A stretch of DNA of 64,000 nucleotides from Oscheius sp. JU75 (Eukaryota; Nematoda; Chromadorea; Rhabditida; Rhabditidae): assembly GCA_037178855.1 (NCBI GenBank), contig JASJZC010000005.1:9300001-9364000 (forward strand). The letters are read 5' to 3'. This document shows positions 1 through 12,235 of this stretch, piece after piece (the stretch's first letter is position 1; every line of letters begins with the position of its first letter). A program made the position numbers and the translations under genes. The notes under the pieces were generated by a model. It was given only the letters and a program-made list of their open reading frames with translations. It was not told where the DNA came from and ran no database searches.

Positions 1-1913
1 TTGACCCAGATTTTTATCATTTACCTGTGTGACGAGTACGTAACATCCTGACACTTACGTTATGTGAAATTATCAGGGTTTGACTCTTAGTGCTTTAATT
101 TGTTGTCGTAGTGTTTACAGCTTACATAAAAATTAATGAGGCAGGTCCTTCTTCCTCAGCCTGATCACTGCTTCCTGAGTGAGATGTGCTGAAAATTCGT
201 GTAAAATCGGATAAGTTGTTTTCTTAATCTCATTTACTTCCAATTTACGAGTGCATAGAAGAAGCGGAACAGATATGTTGACAATAAGGAAAGATGAGGT
301 GAATTTTCTTATTGGTTGGCTACTTGACCAAATCGCCGAAGATCCATAGTATGACACGTTGTCCTTTAACCAAAAGTTGTCTAAGTACGCAATGTTTACA
401 AGCTAAATGTGAAAGGACTGTCTAGTCTATGGGTCCAAGGATGAACTCTCTCCCAGAGTAACTAGAGTTTTGAACAAACCATGCACTGCTAGTAGATTCT
501 TCTGGGTTATACCCGTAGCTGTCTTCCCAACTACGGAATGTGGCCAGATTACCAGTCCAATGAAAACTGTCTGATCGTGGACCCTTCCACAATTCTGCTT
601 TTCACTTTCGCATACGGTGACCTCCTATTCGACGGAGAGTTTCCATTCGCGAATCTGTTCTACCAGATGAGGTGGCCCTTTCTGCAAGTGTAAAAATATC
701 AGAAGGCAAGATTAAAGTGCACAACTGTGATATTATGGTTCATTTGGAGGAAAGTGCAGAAGAACAGGACGTCCAGGAATTGATGGGCAGTCGTGGAATC
801 CTACAATTTATTCATGTAAGTCCATGTGTTTTGCACCACTTAAAAGGACACTGGCATTATGGGTAGACAGATAGGCGGCCGAACGCATTTTCAAATCGGG
901 TCCCGCAACGAACTTCACACAAATTGCATTTTTTGCATTTCTCGATGCTTTACACACATTTTTTTTCTAAGCAAGTTCAATCGACTTAACGTCAAAAACT
1001 ACTCTAGAAACGTCTACTTCGACGTCAAAAATGACGAGAATTATAATGAAACTTGAGGAAACCCTGTTTTTCTCTTATTTTTCTAAGTTTCTATATTTTC
1101 ATCAGTCATTTGGTTCTAACATGTAACAAGTAGCTGAAGCTTGACCAGGCATGGCTTTGGCATCCTGAATCGTAGGCGCACCGTTTACAATCCTGATAGA
1201 CCAAATTTCCCATGCCTGTTTGAATCAGCCACAAAATGAACTGGAAGCCAGGCAGCTTGGCTACATATGCTGCGTTTTAATTTCGAGACAAGGAAGCTGG
1301 AACCGTAGGGTTTGGCCAGTGAATTCTGGAATAATAATTATAAAAGAACAACTACTAGCAGCGCTCGAGGCATGCCAAAAGCTGATTTCAAAGACTGGAG
1401 TGTTCACAATGGAATTCGTGCCCAACCCGCACAACCATTATCTGTTAGTGACTTATACGATATATGAGGGAGTCCCAGAAATCTTTCTCGATTGTGAGAA
1501 ATATGGAACGAAACAAAAAACAAGCTAACCCCATCAATTTCAGTGTAAAGGGTACAAACTTTAAGCAGATTCAAACCTGCTTGTATAGTTCTTGGTATAA
1601 TTCCAATTAGGGGTAGAGTAGAAACCCAGTTTAATTTGCGATCCTTCTACCTCTTCCGAGTCAATACAATTACTACGGAGCAGCGATAACTGCCTTCCTT
1701 GAGGAACAATTCTCCGATCGAGTCTTTTCTTCGCACTTCCTTGTCCCCAAAATAGTCCTACTATCTGGAGAATGCCAGCAGTAACTCTCCCCGCAACACC
1801 ATTTCCTAATCAAGGACACCATTCTAATGATCCTGGAACAACAAGGAACGCGTTAGATCCTTCTCTCTTTTATGAGGTTAGAGAAAAGGTAGTCGGCAAA
1901 ATTGAAGTTGTAG
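1..1913. other. mostly unassigned; weak coding traces
   Basis: No gene was identified with confidence. A + strand stretch at about 490-693 reads openly with protein-like composition (it includes WPDYQSNENCLIVDP and FAYGDLLFDGEFPF) and ends in TAA, but I recognise no family and find no clear upstream exon. A second open stretch at about 672-830 ends at a GTAAGT-like donor (near 818). An ORF at 1220-1528 is also unrecognised. These could be exons of a gene entering from the left, or chance. Confidence 0.25.
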
Positions 1914-3326
1914 CCCCTGACCGAAGTTGCTCCCGGAGACAAGGACTTTTACTATTACGGGTCCATTGCTTTGTACTTGGTCGCTCTCATTTTCACTTTG
2001 ATCTTGAATATGGCATTATTGTATGCACTAGTGTCGGGGAGGAAGGTTTTCATTCAGGTAAGTGTCAGTCACTGTTACTGTCACTCCGTCTGTACATCTC
2101 AACTTTCCAGAGACCCTTCTTTCAAGTCCTCGGTCAAATCGTCCTTGCCAATGTCGTCTTCTCCATTACTTCGGGTGCTACTAGTGGTTCGGTGATCACC
2201 TTTCTTAGCATTAATGAGACTGCTCAATACGTCAGTTCAGGTGAGACTGTCAGAATTTTGAAGCACAGCGAATCGTCCGCGACTCTCCCATATCGTATCC
2301 CAGACCCCCATATTTACATTTACCGTTCTTGGTTGTCTTGTTCGTAATCACCCACAATACATGGTTCTCTAGGCGCCTGGAACCTTTCCATTGACATCAG
2401 GTTGAGAAATAGAGAAGCCTGACTATGTTTGTCATTAGCCAAGTGCATGACAAAATGGTCAAGAGGGGTATTTAAAGAGAGTAAGAGCTGCTTAATGCCT
2501 GTCCCATGGAGCTTTGAGTCTACTGCCTAAAGTAAGTCCATGATTTTAGCTCTTTACTACGGCTTCGAGAAGACAGGCTCCGTATACGACTACATAGTAC
2601 AGTACCACTTACTGCTTATTGCTGTTCATCGTCTCTATGTGATTCTCTTTCCACAAAGTTCTCAAAGCTGCTTTGACGGGTGAGTCCTAACATTTTGGTT
2701 TGATAATGTTAACTCAAACTTTCAGTTGCTTCTACATGCTTATCCAGCTTCTCTTTTGGCTTCTAGCTATCGCAATCTGTACCGTGAAGGCCTACTACAG
2801 CTGTGGTTTTCGCTACTTGAACCCATACTACCCCAGTGGAAAAGATGTGGGCCCATTCCCGCAGCAATACGAATTCTACTGTCTGTTCAAAAACTTGACG
2901 CGATGGGACAGTTACGGTCGACTACAGCTGATGGCTGACCCCCGACACCAACTTGTTCTTTATGTGAGTGCTTCAGGTTGGATTTTTAATCATTTTCAGG
3001 TCATCTACGGTCACAAAGTGGCCATTTCTGCAATAATTTTCCTCTGCTACTTGATCATAGTCACTCGACTATTGTTTTTGAACAGAACAACGAGACATCA
3101 CTACAAGGAAACCCCCATACTGTGTCAGGGAATTTTCATCTACGCTATGTATCAGGTCGTATTTTTTAACTTCTTCACCTGCTGGTTCAGATTTCCACGT
3201 TGATTTCATATACCATTTCCTCTACCAAAATAGAAGCCAAAACGGCCTTCATTGTTAAGCGGCTAGTTGAAACGGTACGGCTGAGACAAGGAGACAGAGA
3301 GACAGTGATAGTTTTCAGTGCGACTT
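1914..3326 (+). CDS. nematode 7TM chemoreceptor, 3' truncated
   Basis: Serpentine-type receptor, expected in the sensory-neuron membrane. Exons read by eye: 1914-2057, 2111-2240, 2550-2679, 2726-2963, 3000-3155 and 3191-about 3326; all junctions keep frame. TM1 is around GSIALYLVALIFTLILNMAL and TM2 around QVLGQIVLANVVFSITS. TM3 ends in HLLLIAVHRLYVILFP, with an HRY-like motif. TM4 is FYMLIQLLFWLLAIAICTV. A long loop with Cys follows, then TM5 (AISAIIFLCYLIIVTRLLF) and TM6 (GIFIYAMYQISTLISY). The last intron is only 35 nt. The first exon with its ATG was not located, because TAG at 1911 precedes the reading. TM7 is absent: the frame stops about 170 bp before a mariner element. It resembles the srx/srt/srv group, but the class is not settled. 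Probably a broken gene. Confidence 0.6.
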
Positions 3327-3494
3327 GACTACAGGGGCCCTGACACCTCTTTTTGTTCTGATTACTGGTTCCGATCTCCGGGCGTATTTATTTCGAGAAA
3401 AAAAAGAAACCACTGTGACTGCCCATAGGACACCAACACTTGCCACTTCATCCGCAACTACAAAAGACATTCGCAGGTCCGCGGTTCCATAATT

Positions 3495-3951
3495 ATTATT
3501 GGGTTGGTAAATAAGTTTTTTGCTTTCTGTAAACATGTCCTTTGCCTTGTTTACGACAACGGCCTAGCTATTGGTTATAGCACCTCGTGTTGTTCACTCA
3601 GCCCTCTACCACCACCATGTAAGACACCACTTCCCTTCTTCTTATTCTTTATTCTCTATAATATCAATGATGTTTATGGCCAAGGGACGACGTCTACGAG
3701 GGTATGTCAGTTGTAATTCCATCCCTTTCGGTCTGAGGACAAAAGCGTCGAAGACGCACTCAAAACCTGCTTGACAAACTTCTTCGCGTCGAGACCCAAG
3801 GCATTCTACGAGCGTGGCATACGTAAGCTACCCGTGAAATGAGCAGACGTGGTACAACATAATGGTGATTACAACAACTGAAAAAGTTGTTTGGAAGTCA
3901 ATAGATTTTTGCATTTGAAAAAGCGAAAAGATTTAGTTACCAACCCAATAG
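3495..3951 (+). mobile_element. internally deleted mariner-family transposon
   Basis: Terminal inverted repeats are visible. The left end reads TATTGGGTTGGTAAATAAG and the right end is its near-complement, ending TTAGTTACCAACCCAATA. The GGTTGG start is typical of mariner ends. Near the right end, about 3748-3870, the + strand encodes a decayed transposase C-terminus, with the pieces NFFASRPKAFYERGIRKLP and VQHNGDYN interrupted by stops. The element is about 457 bp, far shorter than a 1.3 kb autonomous mariner, and has no catalytic DD(D/E) core. It therefore cannot encode its own transposase. Confidence 0.75.
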
Positions 3952-3954
3952 AAC

Positions 3955-6040
3955 CAGCTAATGCTGTGATTTCATCCGATCACCTGCACTTTTGTCCTCC
4001 GAGTCTTCTTTTTTCGTCCCTCGGATACCACTCCGTGATCTTCTCTGCCTATCTGTTCGGTTCCATGTTTGTAATCCTTTCGGTCCAGCCGAGTTTCTTA
4101 TTAACCGCCATCTTTTTCCAGTCGTTCAATTTGAATGTCTGTCTCGCCACACTCTCCGAAGACAAAAATCGGTTCTCTTGCTTAGAGGGATAGTGCGGTC
4201 GCATAGCAGCTTTCTATTTTCGTTGAACTTCCAATAACCCAGTCCAATCCATCGTTTCATCTCTGCATTATCGGCAATTGGTATGGAAATCTTCGATCCT
4301 AGAAAGGTGAAGGTATCCACAAACTTGACATTCTCTCTGAAGACAGAAATCGGTGCTCGTCCTTTACTGGATGACATTGCGACTGTCTTCTCAAAGTTGA
4401 TCTCTAGGCCCACTTTACCAAGACTATCTGTGAGTTTGACCAACATTCTCTCCAATTCGGGACGACTTTTGGCAAAGATCACGAGGTCGTCGGCGTAGGC
4501 AAGAAGAGGTAGTTGCTCCCCGTTGATTTTCAGCTCATTTTGGTCCCAATCGGTGTTGTTAACAGCTCCATGTCTTGATCCAGTCTACCGTGTCGAAGGC
4601 TTTGCGACTGTCGATGAAGCATAAGTAGAGACGAACTTGATACTCGTAGCATTTTTCAATAATCTGTTTGACGCAGTGTGTATTGTCTGCTACTGAGTAG
4701 CCCTTCTTGAATCCCGTTTGTCACTCGTCCTCTGTTTCCATTAGATAGTGTGACATCCGGTAGAGCATCGTTCTTGTCATAAGTTTCCATGAGCATTGGA
4801 GGAGAGTGATCGGCCGGAAGTTTGAAGGGTTATTCGAGTCTCCTGACTTGTATAACAGTTTGACCATTCCTTCTGTCAATTCGGGCGGTATGTTGTCTCC
4901 TCTGAGCAGAAAGTTTATCATACTTGTAAGAAGAGGTACGACTTGACTTCTGGCGTGGTACATCAGCATTGGTGTGATTGAGTGGGATCCTCGACTCCCG
5001 TTTCTTTTCATCAGTCGGATTGTCTTATCAACTTCTTCCGGTAAAATGAAAGGCCTCATCGTTTCCATGTTGGTATATCACGTCAATAGCATCATCTTTG
5101 TAGAGAGAAGAGAAATTTTTTTTGACTGTATTCTTTGTGAACTTTTGAGAGTAGTAGCCGTCTGTATCCTGAACCATCATCTTCCTCGACGTATCTGGCT
5201 TTTTCGTTCAGCCTTCTTCACTGATCTTCCGGATATCACAGCGTTGCGGAGGAGCCTATCCTTACGTTCTTCCAGATCGTCTCGAAAGCTTCTTCTAGCC
5301 AGTGCTTTCAGAAGTGAGAAGTTAAGCCGGCCAGTTACAGTAGCATCTTTCGAAGCCTCATATCGTCGTCTAAGGAGATCCTTTGTTCTAGCGGAGACTC
5401 TTGGTACCATCGGCACGATTGATGTAGAAGCCTCGGCAGCGTTTTTAATAACTGTTATTTCATATGCCACCTTTGTCGCCGTCATTTCATATGCCACCTT
5501 TGCATCGTCTGGTGAATTGGGAAGTCCCTGTCTTTCCTGCTCGCATCTTCTTTTGAACGTTTCGACATTGAACTCTTCTCGAGGCATCTTCCACTTTTGG
5601 TGAAACTTTCTCTTCATTTCCATTGTAATCTCCATGCGCATCATACGATCGACTGGCTGTTCTCCCCTTTGTGTTCCTCCTCCGATTGTACTATGTCCGA
5701 CTATATACGCATTAGATTCGGCAATTGAAGTCGCCTGCCAGGATGGTATTGTGGTTTAATATAACAGCATATTCATCGGGTAGAGACAGACATCAGGGTC
5801 CTTTTATTCTTGTTTCCGAAAGACATGACATCTCATCGGGTTTCCTTCCGCGCGTTGCTCATTTCCAGTAGTCGGGATTGACCGGCGAGCGTTCTGACGT
5901 TCGTGTGACATACGAAGAAGGAAGATTGGTGTCCTTTTCTCAGCGGGAATGGAATAGTACCTCTCGTTCTTGTCCAGGGCGAGGGGTCTTCAATCGGCAG
6001 TAGGCTCCCCGTACCCGAGTAGGGCTTGGAAACGGACGAC
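3955..6040 (-). mobile_element. decayed RTE-like non-LTR retrotransposon (LINE)
   Basis: Read on the minus strand, the order is that of a non-LTR element. An endonuclease start with NVRTL lies near 5895, followed by the ILAGDFN endonuclease motif near 5735. A linker rich in Arg and Lys follows (5177-5650). The reverse transcriptase starts near 5050 with KTIRLMKRNGSRGSHSI, then FRPITLLQCSWKLMTR and a KAFDTVDW-like block near 4600. The YADD catalytic motif is at 4486-4497, followed by GLEINFEKT. Several frameshifts, stops and an apparent deletion within the endonuclease show it is dead. Its 3' end lies a few bases from the right end of the mariner element. Flanking duplications were not resolved. 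Confidence 0.8.
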
Positions 6041-6045
6041 CTTTC

Positions 6046-6360
6046 TTGGTGGCAACAAGTGAATCCCTCTCCACAACTGAATACGTCTTTTGGAAAGGAG
6101 AACGATTGGAACTAATCTTGGATAACGACAAGGAAGTGGAAGCATTTGCATCGAATTCGCGGAGATTCATAGATGGACTTGTTGTGCAATTTTGTAAAAA
6201 CAAATTATTTCAGATATTCACCTTTGTTCAGTTATCTTGCCCCGTTTGTCTATCTCTCCTAATGTGGATAGCTTTGAAGATTCTTCGCCAAAGTAAGGCT
6301 CCCGAGAAGACAAAATTGTTCAAGCCGTCTGCGATCTCGTCTATATCAACGTCAATTTGA
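6046..6360 (+). pseudogene. orphan 3' exons of a 7TM receptor
   Basis: Two short exons separated by a 33-nt intron (6181-6213 approximately) encode a hydrophilic loop and then a TM7-like segment, PVCLSLLMWIALKILRQSK, with a stop at 6358-6360. This tail aligns by eye with the tail of the intact receptor at 7182-8264 (FPVIQAALMWYALKLLRKS). No upstream exons are present, because the LINE abuts directly. It is either the severed 3' end of a receptor gene interrupted by the transposons or a fragment of a tandem duplicate. Confidence 0.5.
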
Positions 6361-7181
6361 TCTGAAATTATAACCATATGAAAGTTCAATCAAATAAAGA
6401 CTTGGGGATGTTTTCGTCGGATACGATGCTACAGATCACACAGTTGGTACCATGGGTCATACTTCTTCCAAATGGTACTTCCAAATGGTCCGATAGATAT
6501 CCAGACCATTTGGAACGTAGCACTTAGTAGCCTTAGAGAGTGTGAGAAAGTTCGTCGACTGTGAACTCTGTCGAAGAGGGCAAACTATTTCACTTAGTCT
6601 CACACCCGGTACAAGGAAGTGAACCGCTCAAATGTGAGATCAAGAGTTTTCTGCCTGAATAGAAGTAATTTAATGATGCTAACTAGCTAGTTTTTTCCTA
6701 GTAACAAGTTATAAATCATTCATCTTTTTTGTCGTTGCAAGCCCTGTGAAGCGTTTCCTGTGCATAGGTCTTGTTCCTGTGTTTTTATATGTTCAGTATT
6801 TTGAGCATAACAAATTGTTGGCATTACAAATTTTCATTGTTTCTCTGTTTTCGCCTTAGCCCTCCGCATAGATTTTCACCTCATTTTGCAGCATTTCCTT
6901 TTCTTGGTAATTTTCAATCAACAATTTTCTGCTCTAACTTGTATCTCTTATTGTCCTAACCCTCCGATTTTTCTCCCTAGTTTTATCTAACTTTGCCCGA
7001 TTTCGGACTGTCTAAGATATTTTTTAAGTATCTCGCTTACTTACTCATTTCCAATAACTAACTACGACCAAAGATGAATTATGCTTTTTAGGGAGCTCTC
7101 CTTTAATCAAGCATGCTGCCACGGTTTGTATGATCTTCTCTCGTTTTGTTTTGAAGCCGTTGTTTTGAAGCCATCAACAAG
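6361..7181. other. AT-rich intergenic spacer
   Basis: No convincing coding sequence. It contains T-rich and CTCT-rich tracts near 6770-6960. The first exon of the downstream receptor may lie near its right edge, since the receptor frame has no ATG close to 7182. Confidence 0.4.
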
Positions 7182-8264
7182 TGAACATCCTCTGCACAGA
7201 CTATGACTCGACAGATCTCTCCAGTTGCTTCCTCGGTCTCTCTACTTCCAACAAAGTTGGTATAATCACATCAGTGCTTTTGGGACTGCCTCTAAATGGT
7301 CTGATGCTATTCAAAGTTTGTCGCCACAAGCTTTCCAACACTCGATATCGACAGCTTTTGGTGTTCATCTTCTCTAAGAGTATTGCTGTGATTATCACTA
7401 GAGTACTGCTTTTTACTGATTGTATACGTGGAAGGGACATGTATCAGGAGGTGACTGAAATCTTTTATGGGCTGTCCTTCAACTTGGAAATCTTCCTAAT
7501 GACGCTGATGTTAATCTATTGGAAAGTACAGTTTAGACCACTGAAAAGAACAGACAAGCTCATCTTTTCCGTGGTGATTGTTTCAAATATGGTCTTGTTG
7601 TTTGGATGTGATTCCATTCCCAGCATTATACAGGTTTACAACTTTGACTACGTGAGTTTAAATTTGAAAGACCATAGCAATAGGCCGTTAAGGAACAGAT
7701 GAAAGTTGCAAACAAGGTTCGAAAACGATTTGAATTTTTGCACTAACCTACGTTCAAAGTTTCAGACACCATTTTTTCAACTCTACACAAACTTTGCCTA
7801 CTTGGTAATCTCTGTCAGCTGCTGTGTTTCGTCGTTTGTCAGTATCTTGTGTCTGAATATGGTGCAAATGTCGAAGCAGACCAAACAAGCTCAAAGAAGA
7901 ATAGCGGTGTCATTATTTCTCCAGGTAGTGATCACGTGTAATGTAACTGTCTCTCTAGGTCATTCTTCTTCAACTTACATTGTTCTGCAAGTTTTACAAC
8001 AACAAACTTATCGGCTTTGACAAGACAATGTCAGAGAGTAGTTCCGAAGCAAATAATGTTTTACGCAATGTCATGTTGACAACTGCTGATGTGAGTTTCT
8101 GACTCATAAATTGAAAGAAACAGTTTCAGTTACCTAACTATACGAATTCCGCTTTTCCCGTCATACAAGCTGCATTGATGTGGTACGCTTTGAAGCTTCT
8201 TCGGAAAAGCACAACTCAAAGAAAAAAGACAATCATTTCATGGCAGACTGGGAATACTGTGTAA
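7182..8264 (+). CDS. nematode 7TM chemoreceptor
   Basis: Four exons join in frame: about 7182-7651, 7766-7924, 7959-8090 and 8130-8264 (TAA at 8262-8264). Introns of 114, 34 and 39 nt all have GT-AG ends. Seven hydrophobic segments are visible. TM1 is IITSVLLGLPLNGLMLFK, TM2 QLLVFIFSKSIAVIITRVLL, TM3 SFNLEIFLMTLMLIYW and TM4 FSVVIVSNMVLLFGC. TM5 is AYLVISVSCCVSSFVSILCL, TM6 IAVSLFLQVILLQLTLFC and TM7 FPVIQAALMWYALKLL. A basic C-tail ends the protein. The start codon was not resolved: the open frame begins at a GTG, so an upstream ATG exon is likely. Probably a G-protein-coupled chemosensory receptor; the subfamily is unassigned. Confidence 0.7.
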
Positions 8265-8472
8265 AGATAATAAAAGGTGCTGAATGATTCACAAATTGTT
8301 CAGAGCATTTTCAGTGCTTTTGCAATTGTTTAGGTCAGAAACAGCTGCTAGCTTGTCAGGGTGAAAAGAAAAATCAATAGGACTGCTCATTTTTGTAGTC
8401 TCCCATTGAGAGCATTTCCCATTCGGTTTACTGAACCATTCCACTTTGTTTCAGCTGGTTCCCTCTTAACAA

Positions 8473-9807
8473 ATGCGACAGGTGGATCTTGTCAACACTT
8501 ATGGAGACTATAAGTACACAGGACAGGTGTTTTTCGTCTTTCTAACATTCTATCTGCTGCTCGTACAAAACATTCGTATTTTGAACCGTATTCCTTCACA
8601 AGTATCGTGGGTTTTCACTTTTAACTTGAAGCTGATAAGCTCTATTGTAAGTTTCATCCTTGGAAAAACCCTAGAGAAAACTTCAGACCCTTATTGGTGG
8701 TCTTGTTTCTCCTCATTTCTGTACCAGCTACACAGAGTAGAGATGGGATGTTCTTCCCGGTTATCATAAAAATGAGTACAGCGGATGTGTCTCTGTCAGC
8801 TCTCTTTATTGTTTATTTCTCTTACATTTATACGCTAGTTATGGCAGCTGTCATATGTAACAGAGGATTGAAAGCTCTTGACAAGGTGAATCCGTTTTCT
8901 GAACAGAGATAGTGATTGAGTCGTACCTGTACTATCTGAAGGGCCGAGAAAAGGGGTGGAGGTCACCTTTGTATCATCTTAACTCTGAAAACCCCATTGC
9001 CGGTCAGACAGTGTTCACATAGTCATAAAAGATATACCATTAAACATACCTTTTCTTGAACTCAACGGGGGCTTTTGGTCATGATCGCATTGTTCCAGCT
9101 AAAACAAAAATATGTGTACTTCACAACAACAGTGATCTTTATCCTCCCAATATTTCTGGTACTTCCCTTCTTTCTGAACACTCCTAAATATGTCTATAAG
9201 CCTGAAATTGGCTCCTTTTCACCACATCTAAAAGTGGTAGCAATTCATTCTTCTTAACTTCTTTTGGCTTTTCAGCAGCTTTATGTCTACCTCTCACCGC
9301 TGTTTGTATTGTTGGCAGCAACAAGCGGCTTTGCACTCTTCCTTTGTCTGACTTCTTCATGCATACTGTGTTTTGTAGGTTACTTCAATTTTTTTTTTCG
9401 AAATTCCATTCCAGTTTACATGCACGGACTTGACCGAAGAACATCGGTCAACAAACAGTCGCCGAGGTATGAACAGAGAACTCAAAAGTTGTAGAGACAG
9501 GTGGTTCTTCTACGCTGTGGCAATCGTCACAATTCTTGGAATGGTAACTTTTAATGGTTACTCTGATAAGAGAAACATTTAGTCCTGTTACTTGGAAATT
9601 ATATCCGAGAGCCAGTTCTTCAGAATCCCCTTTCTCCACCTCGTAGTTCCCTTTCTTCCCGTCCTTATAACTTTAGCTCCGTCGTGCTTTATTCTATCTT
9701 TGCCAGCCGCCCGATGGCTAATTCTACAGTTCTTTTATGATCGAGCTTTCATTACTTACATTTGGGGTAGAGGGATATGCATAACTTTGTTTGGGAGGCT
9801 ACAGTAA
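8473..9807 (+). CDS. nematode 7TM chemoreceptor, possible frameshift
   Basis: Exons: 8473-8646, 8736-8885, 9099-9233, 9276-9374, 9415-9543 and 9583-9807 (TAA at 9805-9807), all in phase, giving about 303 residues. Later membrane segments are clear: VIFILPIFLVLPFFL, FVLLAATSGFALFLCLTSS, WFFYAVAIVTILGM, and a final PFLPVLITLAPSCFILSLPA followed by RW. The first junction is odd. The natural acceptor CTTCAG at 8681-8686 would restore a hydrophobic segment (LLVVLFLLISVPAT), but in the wrong frame. The in-frame acceptor at 8735 skips that segment. Either a one-base frameshift has damaged the gene or the shorter form is used. The layout recalls the srg/sru/srv superfamily. Confidence 0.6.
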
Positions 9808-10232
9808 AAGTGAACTTTAGTAAAAAAAATCAACTATTCGATTTGAACAATTGGTTGTCACAATTCCAGTGATAAGTTCATCCCTAGAGAGTCTTAGCAG
9901 CCTTATACAGGAACAATCAGCAAGCTTCAAATTGTGATGTCCGGACAAGGAAGTGGTTTAAAAAAACAGAACCCAAACTTTAACGACTGACGCTTGGCCT
10001 GAAACATCAGATCACACTTCAATCGAGGTCTATGGGAAGGGAAGTATTCTAATGAAAGCAAACTAGCTTTAACGTATGTAGAATGTCTTTTGAACCATGT
10101 AGTTACTTTTTTGAGGATATGCTAGACAATTACATATGGTTCATCTGGCTCATGAAAACAAAAACAAATATGATAGCAGGAACCCATCATGGGTATTGGG
10201 CCCTTGGTGTCCATAAAGGCTGATCCGTTTCG

Positions 10233-11495
10233 TTACCTTCCAACCACAAAATTGATATTAGCCCGTATTATCTCTGCTAGCCAGTTAGAAGAGTTTTCGT
10301 TCCGTGGAGTAAACAGGCGTTGACCTCTTAACATAGAGTTACTGGTAATGAATGAGTTCGATATTTGAATCGTCTTCTTCTTGAGAAGAGAAGCTGTACT
10401 GTAGTAGATGATCAGACCACTGACAAGGGCCCAAATGTACTTCGTGAAGGAGAAGATCTAGTATCTGTCTTTCAGTAATTAAGTATGCTCTTACCCAAGT
10501 AAAGTAGTTGGCTACCGCGTAGTACGATGTACAGAGATTGAAAGCAGTACAGATCGAATAGGCATAGTAGCTGTGGAAGTAAAACAGACCGATAGGGGTG
10601 GCTGTAAGGGCCTAAAAGTTTTGATCTTCATAACTTTTGCCTCTGATGCTACCTTGAGGAAGAGTCCTCTGACCATTCTCTTAATGCCAGGTATTACCTC
10701 AGCCGAATATCTAGACTTATCCAGAACTTTCAGGGAGTACAGACAGTACGCGTTGATTACGATAACCGAAATATTCAGAATCATTCCAATATTTAAGAAT
10801 GATTGCTAAATCAAGCTCATCTCATTGGAATGATGCAGACCGAAACTGACTAGATCCCGTACAAATATTGTCAACTCTTTTGGCAAATATCCATTAAATA
10901 AATAGTTAACGAGCTCATAAGTAAGACTGAAGACTAGAAAATCGACCATGAGCATTCCTAAAAGAACGTAAAGAAGACGCTCAATCACCCTATTCCTAAA
11001 AAAAAACTGCTCATCTAAGCATTAGTTCAGGCTGACCTGACAAAAATGTTCTTCCAGTAAATCGAGAACCAACAGCTGATAAAAATATCGAAAATTATGA
11101 TAAAGTCGAGAGCAGACAGCCTAATCCTGTCCCAGCTGGTATAGTCAGTGAAGGGATCTTCGAAAGAGTTCTACAAAAGTTTTAATTGTTTTTTTTGTTA
11201 AACCTACCATCAGTTGAATGACGATCAGCACAGCGTAAAAAATGTTCAGCCCACACTCAGAAATCACAAATCTTTGGAAACGACTCAGTTCTGAGGCTCT
11301 TGTAGAAAGACGGTAGATTATGAGAATCAGAAGAGGAATAGCCACAAAGATGTTTAGCGGGATTCCCACGAAGAAATACATAGTAAAAGCAAAAGACTGT
11401 TTGGTGAAGTAGTAGGTAAACTGGACTTTAGACGTATGGATACCAAAAACCGATAAAAACGAAGCTGTTACGTTAGCCAAGCTTTCGATAAACAT
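10233..11495 (-). CDS. nematode 7TM chemoreceptor, complete
   Basis: Six exons on the minus strand give a full 353-residue reading: 11495-11208, 11170-11037, 10995-10851, 10805-10653, 10611-10495 and 10457-10233. All phases agree. Introns are 38, 41, 45, 41 and 37 nt. It starts MFIESLANVTASFL. TM1 is MYFFVGIPLNIFVAIPLLIL, TM2 ISECGLNIFYAVLIVIQLM, TM3 SALDFIIIFDIFISCWFSIY, TM4 LYVLLGMLMVDFLVFSLTY, TM5 LNIGMILNISVIVINAYCLY, TM6 TPIGLFYFHSYYAYSICTAF and TM7 YIWALVSGLIIYYSTA. A KKK-containing tail follows and the stop is TAA. It converges with the + strand receptor at 8473-9807. This is the most intact receptor in the cluster; ligand and subclass are unknown. Confidence 0.75.
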
Positions 11496-12235
11496 CTCAG
11501 TTAATTTTAAAATTTGGTTACAGATAGAAACACGACGAATTCGGTTCTAAGAGTCAGCAACAGCGACTTCTCGGAAATTTTTCGCGACATCTGTCCAATC
11601 GGTTGACCGAATGTAGTTCAGTTTCCTAGTATTGTGGGGACGGGGACATGTATTATTCAATGACGGTAAAGATAACAACGTCATGATCTCGTATGCTGTT
11701 TGAGGCGAAAAAGACGGTTGTGCGTGAAATAGACCAAGAAGCTTTATGACAAATCCGATGAGGCTTACCTTAATATTTTACAATACATAGCACAGATTCT
11801 GATATCGACGAAATCAGTGACCAGAGCGAAAGATCAAAGTGACGATGACTCTGACCAAGACGACTCCTCTATCTACCAATCGAGGAAGAATCAAACTCCG
11901 GCTTTTCTAGAGAAGATCCAATTGACGAGCCACCACAGAAGCGTCATAAAATTACTGAGGTTCAAAATGTCTGTCTCGTCTGCCCTGGAGTTCCCTCCAC
12001 AACTGCTTTTTCGGATTTCAAGAAGAAAGTAGTCAGGGAAACATGAAGCAGCCTACATGTTCTTCAAGAGGCAGTCTGCTTTTTGTGATGTGTTTTTATG
12101 TCGAAGAATCGAGAGTAGAACGAATAGAATTGAACCATCAGCTATTCGAATAGCAAATGGGGCTTGAACTTAGGCTATAAATTAACTAGTAGAGGAAAAA
12201 ATCATTCGGAAACCTTCATTATTACGGTACGCTTA

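Noticed and set aside
3891-4237. Open + strand frames near 3.9-4.2 kb
   Set aside because: They are antisense to the 3' end of the LINE reverse transcriptase, which explains the open reading.
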